Below, piece by piece: positions 1 through 7,269 of a stretch of DNA of 11,438 bases (positions are counted from its first letter, which is position 1; every line of letters begins with the position of its first letter). The notes beneath the pieces are model-generated. The model did no database searches. It saw only the letters and a list, made by a program, of their open reading frames with translations, and was not told where the DNA came from. This DNA comes from Chlamydiota bacterium. Its GTDB lineage: Bacteria > Chlamydiota > Chlamydiia > Chlamydiales > Rhabdochlamydiaceae. Position numbers and translations under genes: made by a program. The DNA lies in assembly GCA_023269365.1 (NCBI GenBank), contig JAHFTN010000038.1, positions 1-11,438 of the forward strand, written 5' to 3'.

Positions 1-113
1 GAAGACTGATGGGACATAATGCGCAGAAGCTTGAAGAGCTTTTGCCAGATCGATGGAGTCAAGCCAGAAACAGTCAAAAAACAACGCTTTGCCAACCTGT
101 CTAAATTAGACGC
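1..113 (-). mobile_element. Probable insertion sequence fragment (N-terminal part of a transposase)
   Basis: The minus strand is open from the stop at 114-116 to the left edge. It reads NLDRLAKRCFLTVSGLTPS and then IWQKLFKLLRIMSHQS. The pattern 'F..(L)T..GLTP...W/F..L...L' resembles the N-terminal helix-turn-helix region of IS5-like/DDE_4 transposases, which usually read 'FxxLTGLTPxxFxxLL'. No ATG starts this frame. The real start could be a TTG, or the fragment could be decayed. A 13-base palindrome (GTCTAAATTAGAC, 99-111) sits at the likely element edge. The neighbouring gene loses its expected C-terminus just here, which supports an insertion boundary. The plus strand is also open (ATG at 19 to a stop ending at 141), but I do not recognise that product. 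Family assignment rests on a short motif, so confidence is modest. Confidence 0.4.
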
Positions 114-317
114 TTACGTAGAAGGAGTCCAGGATGGATAAAATTCGTAGTTCTCATCGCAGATGCAATACCAAATGTACCCTAGATAAATTCGCAAGGC
201 GTAGACTATGTATTCTTTCCCTTCTTGCAGAAAGAATTCTTCATAGGAAATTTTGTAGTTTTTTACTATTTGTTGCGGCAAGGAGTTTGCTTTATTTGTG
301 GTGCATTCTATTTTCAT
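114..317 (-). pseudogene. 3'-truncated immunity-like gene (orphan) next to the RHS locus
   Basis: The 67-residue product begins MKIECTTNKANSLPQQI and contains GKEYIVYALRIYLGYIWYC followed by ICDENYEFYPSWTPS. From memory, this matches a family of small cytosolic proteins found beside RHS toxin genes, with the pattern 'GKEYIVYA.....G..WY.ICDEN...YP.W.P'. Family members continue past the 'YP.W.PS' motif with about 20-40 more residues ('PLFE...'). Here the frame reaches TAA immediately after WTPST. The 3' end therefore appears to be replaced by the element at 1-113. The gene lies 16 bases downstream of the immunity gene at 334 and has no obvious Shine-Dalgarno sequence (upstream bases TAATTAAAAACACATT). 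It is probably co-transcribed with the RHS gene. I infer that it is a leftover or extra immunity gene. It could still be an intact small protein if this lineage has a shorter version. Confidence 0.6.
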
Positions 318-333
318 AATGTGTTTTTAATTA

Positions 334-753
334 TTAATCTTCGTTGAGGCAAGTATTAGAAAGGCCTGGGATATTTTCCCAATAAATTTTTTCAGCTTCT
401 ATTTCAATTTTACTAACATCATTCGTACGTAAGCGCGGTTTGGGGGGCCAGTTTTTCCATTCGATAAGTAGAAAGACTTTATTACTATCAATTTCAAGGT
501 CGAGAATTTCCCCATCGTCATAGTCTTTCCAGGGTATTTCTTTATCTTCTTTATCATCTACTTTGATCCATTTGATCTCTATTAGATGTAATTTTCCTTT
601 TAAAGCATTATCTTCAGATAGAATTTTTCTATCTACGGGTTCATCCAATGAGATCTCACAGCTTCGAAGAAAAAGTTCCATATTATTTTCTTTTCTTTTC
701 ATGCCGATGAAACCTCCATCGTGGAAATAACTTGTATATTTTTTAATGTTCAT
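334..753 (-). CDS. Probable cognate immunity protein of the RHS toxin (hypothetical, about 139 aa)
   Basis: The product is a small, acidic, soluble protein with no signal peptide or membrane segment. It starts MNIKKYTSYFHDGGFIG. Its middle alternates predicted beta strands ('GEILDLEIDSNKVFLLIEW', 'WPPKPRL'), and it ends 'IEIEAEKIYWENIPGL'. The 'YFHDG' start and 'W..PPKP...IEIEAEKIYWENIP' ending match a family I recall downstream of toxin genes, but I cannot name a Pfam entry. An in-frame ATG at 777 overlaps the RHS stop (ATGA) and would add eight residues. I prefer the ATG at 753 because AAGAAGA lies 7 bases upstream and because family members, as I recall them, start MNIKKY. The coding region is AT-rich (15 G+C of 60 at 541-600), unlike the RHS body (35 of 60 at 1321-1380), which fits separate acquisition of toxin-immunity modules. 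I infer that it neutralises the toxin tip encoded at 774-1049. Confidence 0.72.
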   Translation of the reverse strand: MNIKKYTSYFHDGGFIGMKRKENNMELFLRSCEISLDEPVDRKILSEDNALKGKLHLIEIKWIKVDDKEDKEIPWKDYDDGEILDLEIDSNKVFLLIEWKNWPPKPRLRTNDVSKIEIEAEKIYWENIPGLSNTCLNED

Positions 754-760
754 CAATTTG

Positions 761-767
761 TCTTCTT
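761..767 (-). promoter_or_regulatory. Ribosome binding site that decides the immunity gene start
   Basis: On the minus strand the bases are AAGAAGA, 7 bases before the ATG at 751-753. The alternative ATG at 775-777 has only TATCCTTT ahead of it, with no purine-rich stretch. Start at 777 would depend on coupling with the RHS stop codon it overlaps. Confidence 0.5.
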
Positions 768-773
768 GTTTAT

Positions 774-1049
774 TCATAAAGGATATAAATGAGATGGGTC
801 ACTATGTTCAGGCACTGGGTTATCATTTGCATCTAGATACTCATCGAACCTATTTGTGGCATTAGGATTAGAGCGATGCCAATGAGATTCCCCTTTATGA
901 CCTGGTGCCCCTGCTTTCCCTTCATCGTAGCGCAACTTTTCTCCTGTAGATTTATTTTCAAAAGATCGATGGCCTTTTTCTTTAGCTTTTGGATGAGAAG
1001 TTTCTTCCCAATTAGAATCATTTAATAATTCATCTGGATTATTAGGTAA
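774..1049 (-). other. C-terminal toxin-like tip of the RHS protein
   Basis: Residues about 1608-1698 read 'LPNNPDELLNDSNWEETSHP', 'GHRSFENKSTGEKLRYDEG', then 'GHKGESHWHRSNPNATNRFD' and end 'DASH'-like as 'HSDPSHLYPL'. Conserved-looking features are 'W.E.SHP.A...GH..F.N..TGE..R.D.G..G..G..G..HWHR.NP', with His1663, His1665 and Arg1666. The pattern 'GxxHxHRxNP' followed by 'D..GNPVP..SD.SH.YP' is, as I remember, a recurring small toxin tip in polymorphic toxin systems, possibly a nuclease. I do not assign a Pfam number. The position after the RHS core and immediately before an immunity-like gene is the main argument for toxicity. The catalytic role of the His and Arg residues is inferred. Confidence 0.6.
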
Positions 1050-4000
1050 ACGCTCATCGAGTTGTTTCTTTTTTCCTATATCTAGCGATTGATTCAGCAG
1101 GTATTGGGAAACGCCTCCGACATGTTGAACCATTTCATGAACTGCTGAATTAAAATTTCTTGAAAACTCGCTGTTTGAATGGCGATGTTGGTGTTCAAGT
1201 TCATAACTTACATAAGCGGTTACTGCTGCAATAGCGACCACTTTCCAGGTTAGAGCTAATAACGGAATTGCAAAGATAAATTGGCCATCTGGGTCGCTGT
1301 AGCGAAAGGGGTTATTGAAAACGTATTGATAAGGGTTAGCGCTGTCGATGAGGCCTGCGGGGTCGGGGGTTAGCCATCGAGCGGTTTTGGGGTCGTAGTA
1401 ACGCTTGCCAAAGTAGATGAGGCCAAGTTCTGGGTCGAGGCGCTTTGAGGCAAAACCCCAGGGATTAGGGTCTTGTGGGTTGGTTTGTAGCGATTCGCCA
1501 AAGGGGGTAAAGTTGTAACTTGTTGTAATTGTTTTCTTAAGATCAATTAGACGACGGATGTTTCCTTGAACGTCAAGCAAGGGCGCAAAAATTTGATTTT
1601 CTACTTCAATGCTGATTGTGGTGGAGGGCAGCCCTAGGACTCTTAAGTTTTTGGGTTCGTTAGGGCTGGAAAAAGCGCCGATTTCGTTTTGATCATCATA
1701 GAGATAATATTCGTGACTTAATGGCTTCCAAGCGCAAGGAGTTGGGGCGTAGACGATTTTGCTGGATCTTCTTCCTAGGGGATCATAAGCAAAAGAGATC
1801 TTTTTTTCGGGAAATGTAATGTCGGTTAATTGATTGAGGGAATCGTAGGTTAGGAGAGGAGTATTGAGGAGTTGATTTCCGTTGAGGTCGTAGGGGAAAC
1901 AGGAGAGTTCGTTGAGGCTGTTAACTTTGTGTGTTTTTTCACTTTTTTGAGTTCTGTTGTAGAGGGAATCATAGGTGTAAGCGGTGGATTGGTTGGGAGT
2001 AGTTTCAGAAGAGAGCTGAGAGAGTCCGTCGTAGGTGTAGTGATGTTCTACTGTGTCTGTAATAGTGCTGATTAAATTGCCAGCTGGGTCATAGGTGCAT
2101 TTTTGGGAAAAATAGGGGTTAGAAATAGAAGTTTTTTGTTTTCTTAGGTCTGTTGTATGGTCTGTTAATCCTAAATTTCCTATTAGAGTTTCTGCAACGA
2201 GATTGCCTTCATCATCATAGCTTTCGTAGGTGTGGGTATAGAGAGGTTCTCCTTGATTAGAGAGTCGTATAACTTGTCGCAAGAATAGAGGATCATAGGT
2301 GTAAAGAATTTCTCCTTGGCTGGCCATTTTTAGAGAGATGGGGCGGTTAAAAGCGTCATAATCTTTTCTCACTTCCAAACCATGGGGGAAGATTTCTTGA
2401 GTTACATTCCCAAAAGGATCAATGGTTCGTTTGATGGCAATATTTTGGCTCTCGTTAAAGGCATATCTTAAATGCCCTAGTTTATCGCATTCAAAAACAT
2501 GGTGGATTTTGTCATCGGAAGAATCTAAATGGCTTATGAAGCCAAGTGGATGATAGGTGTAGAAAAGGATGATGCCATCTGGAGAGGTTTTGGTGGACCT
2601 TTTTCCTGAGGGCAAATAAGTATAGGTGGTTGCTCTTGCATCTTTAGTCCCGAAGGCGCGTGTTATGCTTTCTATCTTGTGATTAGGGGTATAGGTGTAT
2701 TGGATTGTTTGAATGGTTTTAAAATGGGTGTTTTCGTAGACATGGTCTTGTTGATAGAGGAGATTGCCTTGAGGGTCGTGGGTCGTATTTTGGCAGGAGA
2801 TAAGGGCTCTTTGAGGATTTAAAATTTTTGTTTGTGCAAGGCGAGCTAATGCATCGTGGATTTCGATAGTAAGGATGTGACGAGGGTCGATGAATGTGGT
2901 TTGCAAGACTCTTTGATTTAAGGGGTTTATATAGTGTTCGTTGTAGAGTGTTTTGCTGATGTATCCCATTGCATCTGTATGCTGGATGCGTCTACAAAAA
3001 GAATCGTAGAAAAAAGTTTCAATAGCTTCTTTCCCATTGATATAACGCGTAATGGTTTTTTGATTTCCATCGGCATCGTAGGAAAAACTGATTTTATGGA
3101 GGGTGTTGCTAGAGAGGTCTGTTTTGTGTTCTTCTAGGATTTGCCCTTCTAAATCTCTTGTATAATGGATTAGGAGGGTGTTATCTCCATTGTGTTTGCA
3201 AGTGGTAGAGAGCCATCCTAAAGAATCATAGGCAAAATCAGTGACATGACCGCAAAAGTCTTCTCGGATTTTTCTTCCAGCACCATCGTAAGAATAGTGT
3301 TTTAGATTGCCTTCTTTATCTGTTTCAGTGAGAAGGTTAAAACCTTTATATATAAAAGTTTCTTCAGCAAGAGGGGTTCCATCGGCTGAGACATAGATCT
3401 TTGAAAGGACTCTATCTAGAATATCATTTTTATAATCAATTGTGAGGCCGTCTGGATCTGTGTGACGGATGAGTTTTCCATTTTTTGCATATCTGAAGTG
3501 CTCTTTTCCTCCGTTGGGATGGAAGATTTCACTGGGAGCTCCATAAGCATTATATTTGTAGATCGTGGTATTTCCATTGGGATCTGTTTTGGCGAGTTCT
3601 CGCCCAAAGGGATCGTAATTTGAGAAGGTCGTGATGGCAACTGCTGATCCGTCTATGGAAGCAATAGGAGGAAAGTCTGTTTTTGTGATCTTGCTTACAA
3701 GAGGATCGTATGTATAGAGCGTGCTGTTTTGAAAAGGGTCTTTTTTGAGGATCTGACGGTCATAAAAATCATATTCTGAAGAGGTGATATGAACGATGCC
3801 GTCATCGCCTTTTTCGGTGAGCTCGCGAAGGCGTCCTTTTATATCGTGATGGAAGGTTTTTCGAAGCCTATTGGAGAAATTGGTAGATGTTTCAGGTCGC
3901 CCTTTTGAATCATAGGTATAGGTCGCTCTCTGGCCTAAGGAGTTAGTTTCAGAAAGAAGATCTCCTCGTTCGTTGTAGGTTTTGAGGAGGGTATAGGCGT

Positions 4001-5870
4001 GTTGTCCATTGGCATCGTATACTCTTTCCTCAGCTATATTGCCTTGCCCATCGTAGATTAAATGGCTTTTTTTTAGTTTTTTTTCAACCCCTTCTTCCCA
4101 GTAAGTTTTTTCAATCCATTCTGGCATGTGAAGGAAGGGAGCAGATGGGCGTAGGACGTAAGTTGTTAATATTCTTTGGGTAACTTGTGATAGGTTGTGA
4201 CTATCTTCGCTTATTCCATCGTCGGAGATCTCTTGGATGAGATTGTTGCAGTCATCATAGATGAAGAAGGTGCGCAAAATGATCTTATCTCGGTCTTTTG
4301 TAAGTTTTGAGATAACGAGGTTGGTATGGGGAAGATAAGAAAAACAAATGACTTTTCCATTTTCACTCTCTTCCCTTAGAAGGAGATTTCTCCCTTCTTC
4401 AGAAAATGTTTTTTTAGTCGTAAAGGTCTCTTGATTCCCTTCTCCTGTTAGGTCCCCAGTAAAGCTTTCTGAAATTGGATTTCCAAACTTATCGAATTCA
4501 TAGGATTTTTTATAAAAAATATTTTTCTCTCTATCTCTCATTTCAATAGATTTAAGCCAATTTTTATCATCCCAAGAAAAAGACTTTTCCTTTTTGAGCC
4601 TTTTATCTTGTCCAAAATATTGGATTAAAGTGGGGAGGAGGTTTTTTGAAAAATGATAGACAATAGAGGTCCCATCGCTGTTTTCAACTGTTGTTGTCCC
4701 TTTTTTGACTCCTGCAACAGGTGGCTGATAATTTAATGTATAGACAGGCTCAAAAGCGTCGTTTTTGCCTACGGGTAATAAAAGCTGATGGGTTTTGAAG
4801 TGCTGAACATCCTCTCCAAAGCCCGTGTTAAAAGTGGTGAAAATGCTGTCTCTTCCCGAGTAAGACCTTAAAAGAAAGTTGTCGCAGTAATCTAAGGTTT
4901 CATGCCGGTCAAAGGGACTGCTTACTGAAGAAAGAGTAGGGGGACAAATAAATTTATACTTACCTTCAAAATTGTGGTGCCTGTACTTGTGTTTGTCTTT
5001 GACTTTGATGTGAAGGGGTTTTCTTTGATAGCTATAGTCGACGGCTGTTCCAGAAGAGGAAGTGAAGTGGCAATGACTTTCCCAGGGAGAACCATCGATA
5101 CGAATAGAGGCATAAACAAAGCGCTCTTGAGGGTCCAAACTTTCTACGTAGTTGAGTCGCTCTTTGTCGTTATAGCGATATTTAAGCACTTTCCCATTGG
5201 GAAGAATTTCTTTTTCTAGAAGATAAATTTGGGTAATTCGTGTTTCTTGTCTTTTTTTATAATAACACCGAGTGGTTCCATCCGTTGCATATACGGTAAT
5301 TTTATTTTCTTCATAGGATATGCGAGTGTTTCTGGGGTCATAATTCCCATGAGGAGCATCTCCAGCTGCATTACTTAATGCATACGAAGGGGAAGTTAAT
5401 GTCGTGATAGAAAAATTAGGGCCAGATAAGCAAAACTCTAACGCTACTCCATTCGGCTCTGTAAGAAGAACTGTCATGGAACGAGGAGTAAATAAGAGTT
5501 TTAAGTGAGGGAAAAATTGCCAACCTTTGTAATTGTGAGCTACGTGTTGGTAAAGGTGGTATTTGTCCCATTCTTTTTGGGTGTATTTGTATTGGGGAAA
5601 AGAACAGGGTATATGAGGGGGGATATAAGTACGAAAGAGGGTGATGCTTTGAGCCCCATTGACAATCAGATCAGTCTGCCTTAATATCGGATGCCCGCTC
5701 AAAGGACTTATTAGCCCTCCGATGAGATAACTTGGTTCACTGCTTAGAGCTGCTATTTGCTCGGGAGAAGAAAGGAAAAACTCCTCTGTTGCTTCTTCTT
5801 CGTGAGGGAAGGCCGGAATAGATAAAAGGCAGCTGGCTAAGCATGCCAAGTAGCTTAAGTGTCGTATCAT
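774..5870 (-). CDS. RHS/YD-repeat polymorphic toxin protein, 1698 aa
   Basis: Residues 1-22 (MIRHLSYLACLASCLLSIPA) look like a signal peptide, implying export from the cytoplasm. Residues about 45-80 carry 'GGLISPLSGHPILRQTDLIV', the N-terminal region I associate with chlamydial RHS proteins. About thirty YD repeats follow (for example 'YTYDSKGRPETST', 'FAYDPLGRRSSK', 'CTYDPAGNLIST'), running to about residue 1370. In known RHS proteins these form a hollow beta shell around the toxin. The RHS core includes 'TPFGE', 'GFASKRLDPELGLIYFGKRY' and 'YYDPKTARWLTPDPAGL', and ends with 'NPFRYSDPDG' at about 1529, the usual point where variable toxin tips begin. The 169-residue tip holds a hydrophobic segment and a His-rich domain (described separately). 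The start has a strong GGAGG seven bases upstream. The frame is intact. It overlaps the possible first ATG of the immunity gene by four bases. Rather than a toxin for competing bacteria it could act on host cells; the sequence does not settle this. Confidence 0.95.
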   Translation of the reverse strand: MIRHLSYLACLASCLLSIPAFPHEEEATEEFFLSSPEQIAALSSEPSYLIGGLISPLSGHPILRQTDLIVNGAQSITLFRTYIPPHIPCSFPQYKYTQKEWDKYHLYQHVAHNYKGWQFFPHLKLLFTPRSMTVLLTEPNGVALEFCLSGPNFSITTLTSPSYALSNAAGDAPHGNYDPRNTRISYEENKITVYATDGTTRCYYKKRQETRITQIYLLEKEILPNGKVLKYRYNDKERLNYVESLDPQERFVYASIRIDGSPWESHCHFTSSSGTAVDYSYQRKPLHIKVKDKHKYRHHNFEGKYKFICPPTLSSVSSPFDRHETLDYCDNFLLRSYSGRDSIFTTFNTGFGEDVQHFKTHQLLLPVGKNDAFEPVYTLNYQPPVAGVKKGTTTVENSDGTSIVYHFSKNLLPTLIQYFGQDKRLKKEKSFSWDDKNWLKSIEMRDREKNIFYKKSYEFDKFGNPISESFTGDLTGEGNQETFTTKKTFSEEGRNLLLREESENGKVICFSYLPHTNLVISKLTKDRDKIILRTFFIYDDCNNLIQEISDDGISEDSHNLSQVTQRILTTYVLRPSAPFLHMPEWIEKTYWEEGVEKKLKKSHLIYDGQGNIAEERVYDANGQHAYTLLKTYNERGDLLSETNSLGQRATYTYDSKGRPETSTNFSNRLRKTFHHDIKGRLRELTEKGDDGIVHITSSEYDFYDRQILKKDPFQNSTLYTYDPLVSKITKTDFPPIASIDGSAVAITTFSNYDPFGRELAKTDPNGNTTIYKYNAYGAPSEIFHPNGGKEHFRYAKNGKLIRHTDPDGLTIDYKNDILDRVLSKIYVSADGTPLAEETFIYKGFNLLTETDKEGNLKHYSYDGAGRKIREDFCGHVTDFAYDSLGWLSTTCKHNGDNTLLIHYTRDLEGQILEEHKTDLSSNTLHKISFSYDADGNQKTITRYINGKEAIETFFYDSFCRRIQHTDAMGYISKTLYNEHYINPLNQRVLQTTFIDPRHILTIEIHDALARLAQTKILNPQRALISCQNTTHDPQGNLLYQQDHVYENTHFKTIQTIQYTYTPNHKIESITRAFGTKDARATTYTYLPSGKRSTKTSPDGIILFYTYHPLGFISHLDSSDDKIHHVFECDKLGHLRYAFNESQNIAIKRTIDPFGNVTQEIFPHGLEVRKDYDAFNRPISLKMASQGEILYTYDPLFLRQVIRLSNQGEPLYTHTYESYDDEGNLVAETLIGNLGLTDHTTDLRKQKTSISNPYFSQKCTYDPAGNLISTITDTVEHHYTYDGLSQLSSETTPNQSTAYTYDSLYNRTQKSEKTHKVNSLNELSCFPYDLNGNQLLNTPLLTYDSLNQLTDITFPEKKISFAYDPLGRRSSKIVYAPTPCAWKPLSHEYYLYDDQNEIGAFSSPNEPKNLRVLGLPSTTISIEVENQIFAPLLDVQGNIRRLIDLKKTITTSYNFTPFGESLQTNPQDPNPWGFASKRLDPELGLIYFGKRYYDPKTARWLTPDPAGLIDSANPYQYVFNNPFRYSDPDGQFIFAIPLLALTWKVVAIAAVTAYVSYELEHQHRHSNSEFSRNFNSAVHEMVQHVGGVSQYLLNQSLDIGKKKQLDERLPNNPDELLNDSNWEETSHPKAKEKGHRSFENKSTGEKLRYDEGKAGAPGHKGESHWHRSNPNATNRFDEYLDANDNPVPEHSDPSHLYPL

Positions 5871-5877
5871 ATCCCTA

Positions 5878-5882
5878 CCTCC
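5878..5882 (-). promoter_or_regulatory. Strong ribosome binding site of the RHS gene
   Basis: The minus strand reads GGGAGGTAGGGAT before the ATG, giving a GGAGG core seven bases from the start. It fixes the start at 5870. I found no convincing -35/-10 pair between the terminator at 5951 and this site. A small CTTAG-GAT-CTAAG hairpin lies at 5902-5914. Confidence 0.75.
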
Positions 5883-5950
5883 CTAACCGGAAACTGTATT
5901 CCTTAGGATCTAAGCGAAGAGGAGAATACTCGAAGGGGTTTTCTTAATGA

Positions 5951-6046
5951 AGAAAAAATCGATGGTTTTTCCAAATTTCCTTCTCCCTGCTGCTTAGACA
6001 TACTTGAATACGTAGGCAGGCAGCAGGGAAAAGCGCGATTTTTTCT
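5951..6046 (-). terminator. Long nested hairpin, probable bidirectional terminator of the U-box operon
   Basis: Two nested inverted repeats are visible. The outer arms AGAAAAAATCG (5951-5961) and CGATTTTTTCT (6036-6046) are perfect over 11 bases. The inner arms TCCCTGCTGC (5984-5993) and GCAGCAGGGA (6020-6029) are perfect over 10 bases with a 26-base loop. On the minus strand the outer right arm gives a U-run (TTTTTTCTTC) just after the GC-rich stem. The structure starts 24 bases past the stop of the last operon gene. It would insulate the operon from the RHS gene. Because the outer arms also give a U-run on the plus strand, it may work in both directions. Confidence 0.65.
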
Positions 6047-6069
6047 GCAAATGAAGTTTCGAAAGAGGT

Positions 6070-7269
6070 CTATTTCATGCCGAATGTTCTTTGGAGCCAG
6101 GAGAGGGAGCTGGGTTTTTCCCCCCAGGGGACCTTTCCGTTGTGGTCGATCCAGAGCGCTAGCACCTCGATAAAATAGCGGGTCAGTGTTTCGGTTGTTG
6201 TGTCTATAGCCAGAGGGGGTTGTTGTGGTGGTGTCTGGACATCATTTAAAATGATGCCTGCAGCAGAGGCGATCTTCTGCAGAGATTTAAAGGCTTTAGG
6301 GTTCTCGTTTTGTACTTGCTGCAGGAGAGTATAAATATTTTTTAAGGTCTTAGCATAAGCTTGAGCTTCTGAATACCAGGTGGTTTTAAATGAGGAATAG
6401 ATCTTTTCTGCCTGAATCAACAGAGGGGAGAAGCGTTGTAATTTCTCGAAACGAATGATCTCTTCCCCAATAAGACGTTTCTGTTCCGAAGGGGCAGTCT
6501 TAGTTAAGTGAACCCTTATGGCTTCACAGAGAGGGCCGCAAGTTTCGTTTCGAGGGGTATATCCCCCTTGGATGTCGCGTAAAATACGCAGTTTTAGGGA
6601 AATGGGCACCTTTTCATACCAGTTTTTGTTCTTGATGCACCAGTCTTCGTTATTTTTTTTGAATTGGGAAATAGTAAAGTCTAAGGCATTTGTTTTATAA
6701 TCTATGATGGAGTCGGCTTGATAAGTGTAGCTCAAAAGCGGTAATGAGGAGATTTGCATTGGGGAAATGGGGCTTTGTGTGCTGACGGGAGGTGCTTTAC
6801 TAGCTGGATAGGGGTTAATTAGGCTAAAAAACCAGGCCCATACGGCTTGTGTAGGTTCAGCTCCAGGAAATGCTTGTACTCTTTCTGGTTGAATATCAAG
6901 ATCGCTTCCGTCATAGGACAGATACAGCGTAATCCTATAATTCTGTTGAGCTGCATTTTGTAGAGAAATTTTATCAGCTGGGTCTTTAGATCCTAGAATA
7001 GCGCTGGCTGCCCGATTCATATTGACGGCGTGAGTATTTAAAAAGAGGATTTGTATAAAATGGCGCAGCCCTTCCAAGTGTGTAGGTCCGACGGTGATTG
7101 CCCTTGTATCTTTTTGGTTGTTGCTGTTGTCGAAATTGTAGGGAAAACTCCGCACAATAACCCAAGAGTACTCAGGCTTAACATGTTGTATAATCCGATC
7201 CGCTACTACTTCATTTGGAATCGCTTTGTCATAAATCCCTAGGGTTTGTGCTAAGCTAATTGTAGTCAT
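6070..7269 (-). CDS. Uncharacterised protein, 399 aa, with a shared 'ALLGS' module and helical C-terminus
   Basis: I do not recognise this protein. Residues about 18-135 align by eye with two copies of a domain in the 549-residue protein two genes upstream: 'NEVVADRIIQHV', then strands 'WVIVRSFPYNF' and 'TRAITVGP', the helix-turn 'RAASAILGSKDPAD' (residues 86-99), and strands 'YRITLYLSYDGSDLDI'. A Pro/Ser-rich linker follows (about 152-175, 'NPYPASKAPPVSTQSPIS'). The rest (195-399) is mostly helical and charged, includes a 'TPRNETCGPLCEAI' segment, and ends with Trp-rich 'PWGEKPSSLSWLQRTF'. No signal peptide or membrane segment is evident. The start overlaps the previous stop by ATGA and has GAGGTG upstream. 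As the last gene of the operon it is followed by the hairpin at 5951-6046. It may be an effector; this is inferred from context only. Confidence 0.88.
   Translation of the reverse strand: MTTISLAQTLGIYDKAIPNEVVADRIIQHVKPEYSWVIVRSFPYNFDNSNNQKDTRAITVGPTHLEGLRHFIQILFLNTHAVNMNRAASAILGSKDPADKISLQNAAQQNYRITLYLSYDGSDLDIQPERVQAFPGAEPTQAVWAWFFSLINPYPASKAPPVSTQSPISPMQISSLPLLSYTYQADSIIDYKTNALDFTISQFKKNNEDWCIKNKNWYEKVPISLKLRILRDIQGGYTPRNETCGPLCEAIRVHLTKTAPSEQKRLIGEEIIRFEKLQRFSPLLIQAEKIYSSFKTTWYSEAQAYAKTLKNIYTLLQQVQNENPKAFKSLQKIASAAGIILNDVQTPPQQPPLAIDTTTETLTRYFIEVLALWIDHNGKVPWGEKPSSLSWLQRTFGMK
6865..7218 (-). repeat. Copy 3 of the shared 'ALLGS' module (in the 399-aa protein)
   Basis: This segment encodes residues about 18-135. 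It shares the order 'helix with (A/V)xDxI(L/I)xxx - two beta strands - RAAxxxALLGS-D - strand (ITLYLSYD) - D-I-xxF' with copies 1 and 2. It is more diverged and has a few extra residues in the loops. The match is by eye, not by computed alignment. Confidence 0.5.

Noticed and set aside
833..1021. Second minus-strand frame of 62 codons inside the toxin tip
   Set aside because: It is a frame-shifted reading of the toxin domain, with no ribosome binding site and no recognisable product.
1280..4100. Many short recurring DNA strings such as 'tcataggtgta', looking like direct repeats or a CRISPR-like array
   Set aside because: They are irregularly spaced and simply encode the Y-(T/S)-Y-D motif of the YD repeats.
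1872..5219. Several plus-strand open frames of 60-80 codons opposite the RHS gene
   Set aside because: They are antisense to a long, clearly coding frame, have low-complexity or biased products created by the YD-repeat codons, and lack ribosome binding sites.
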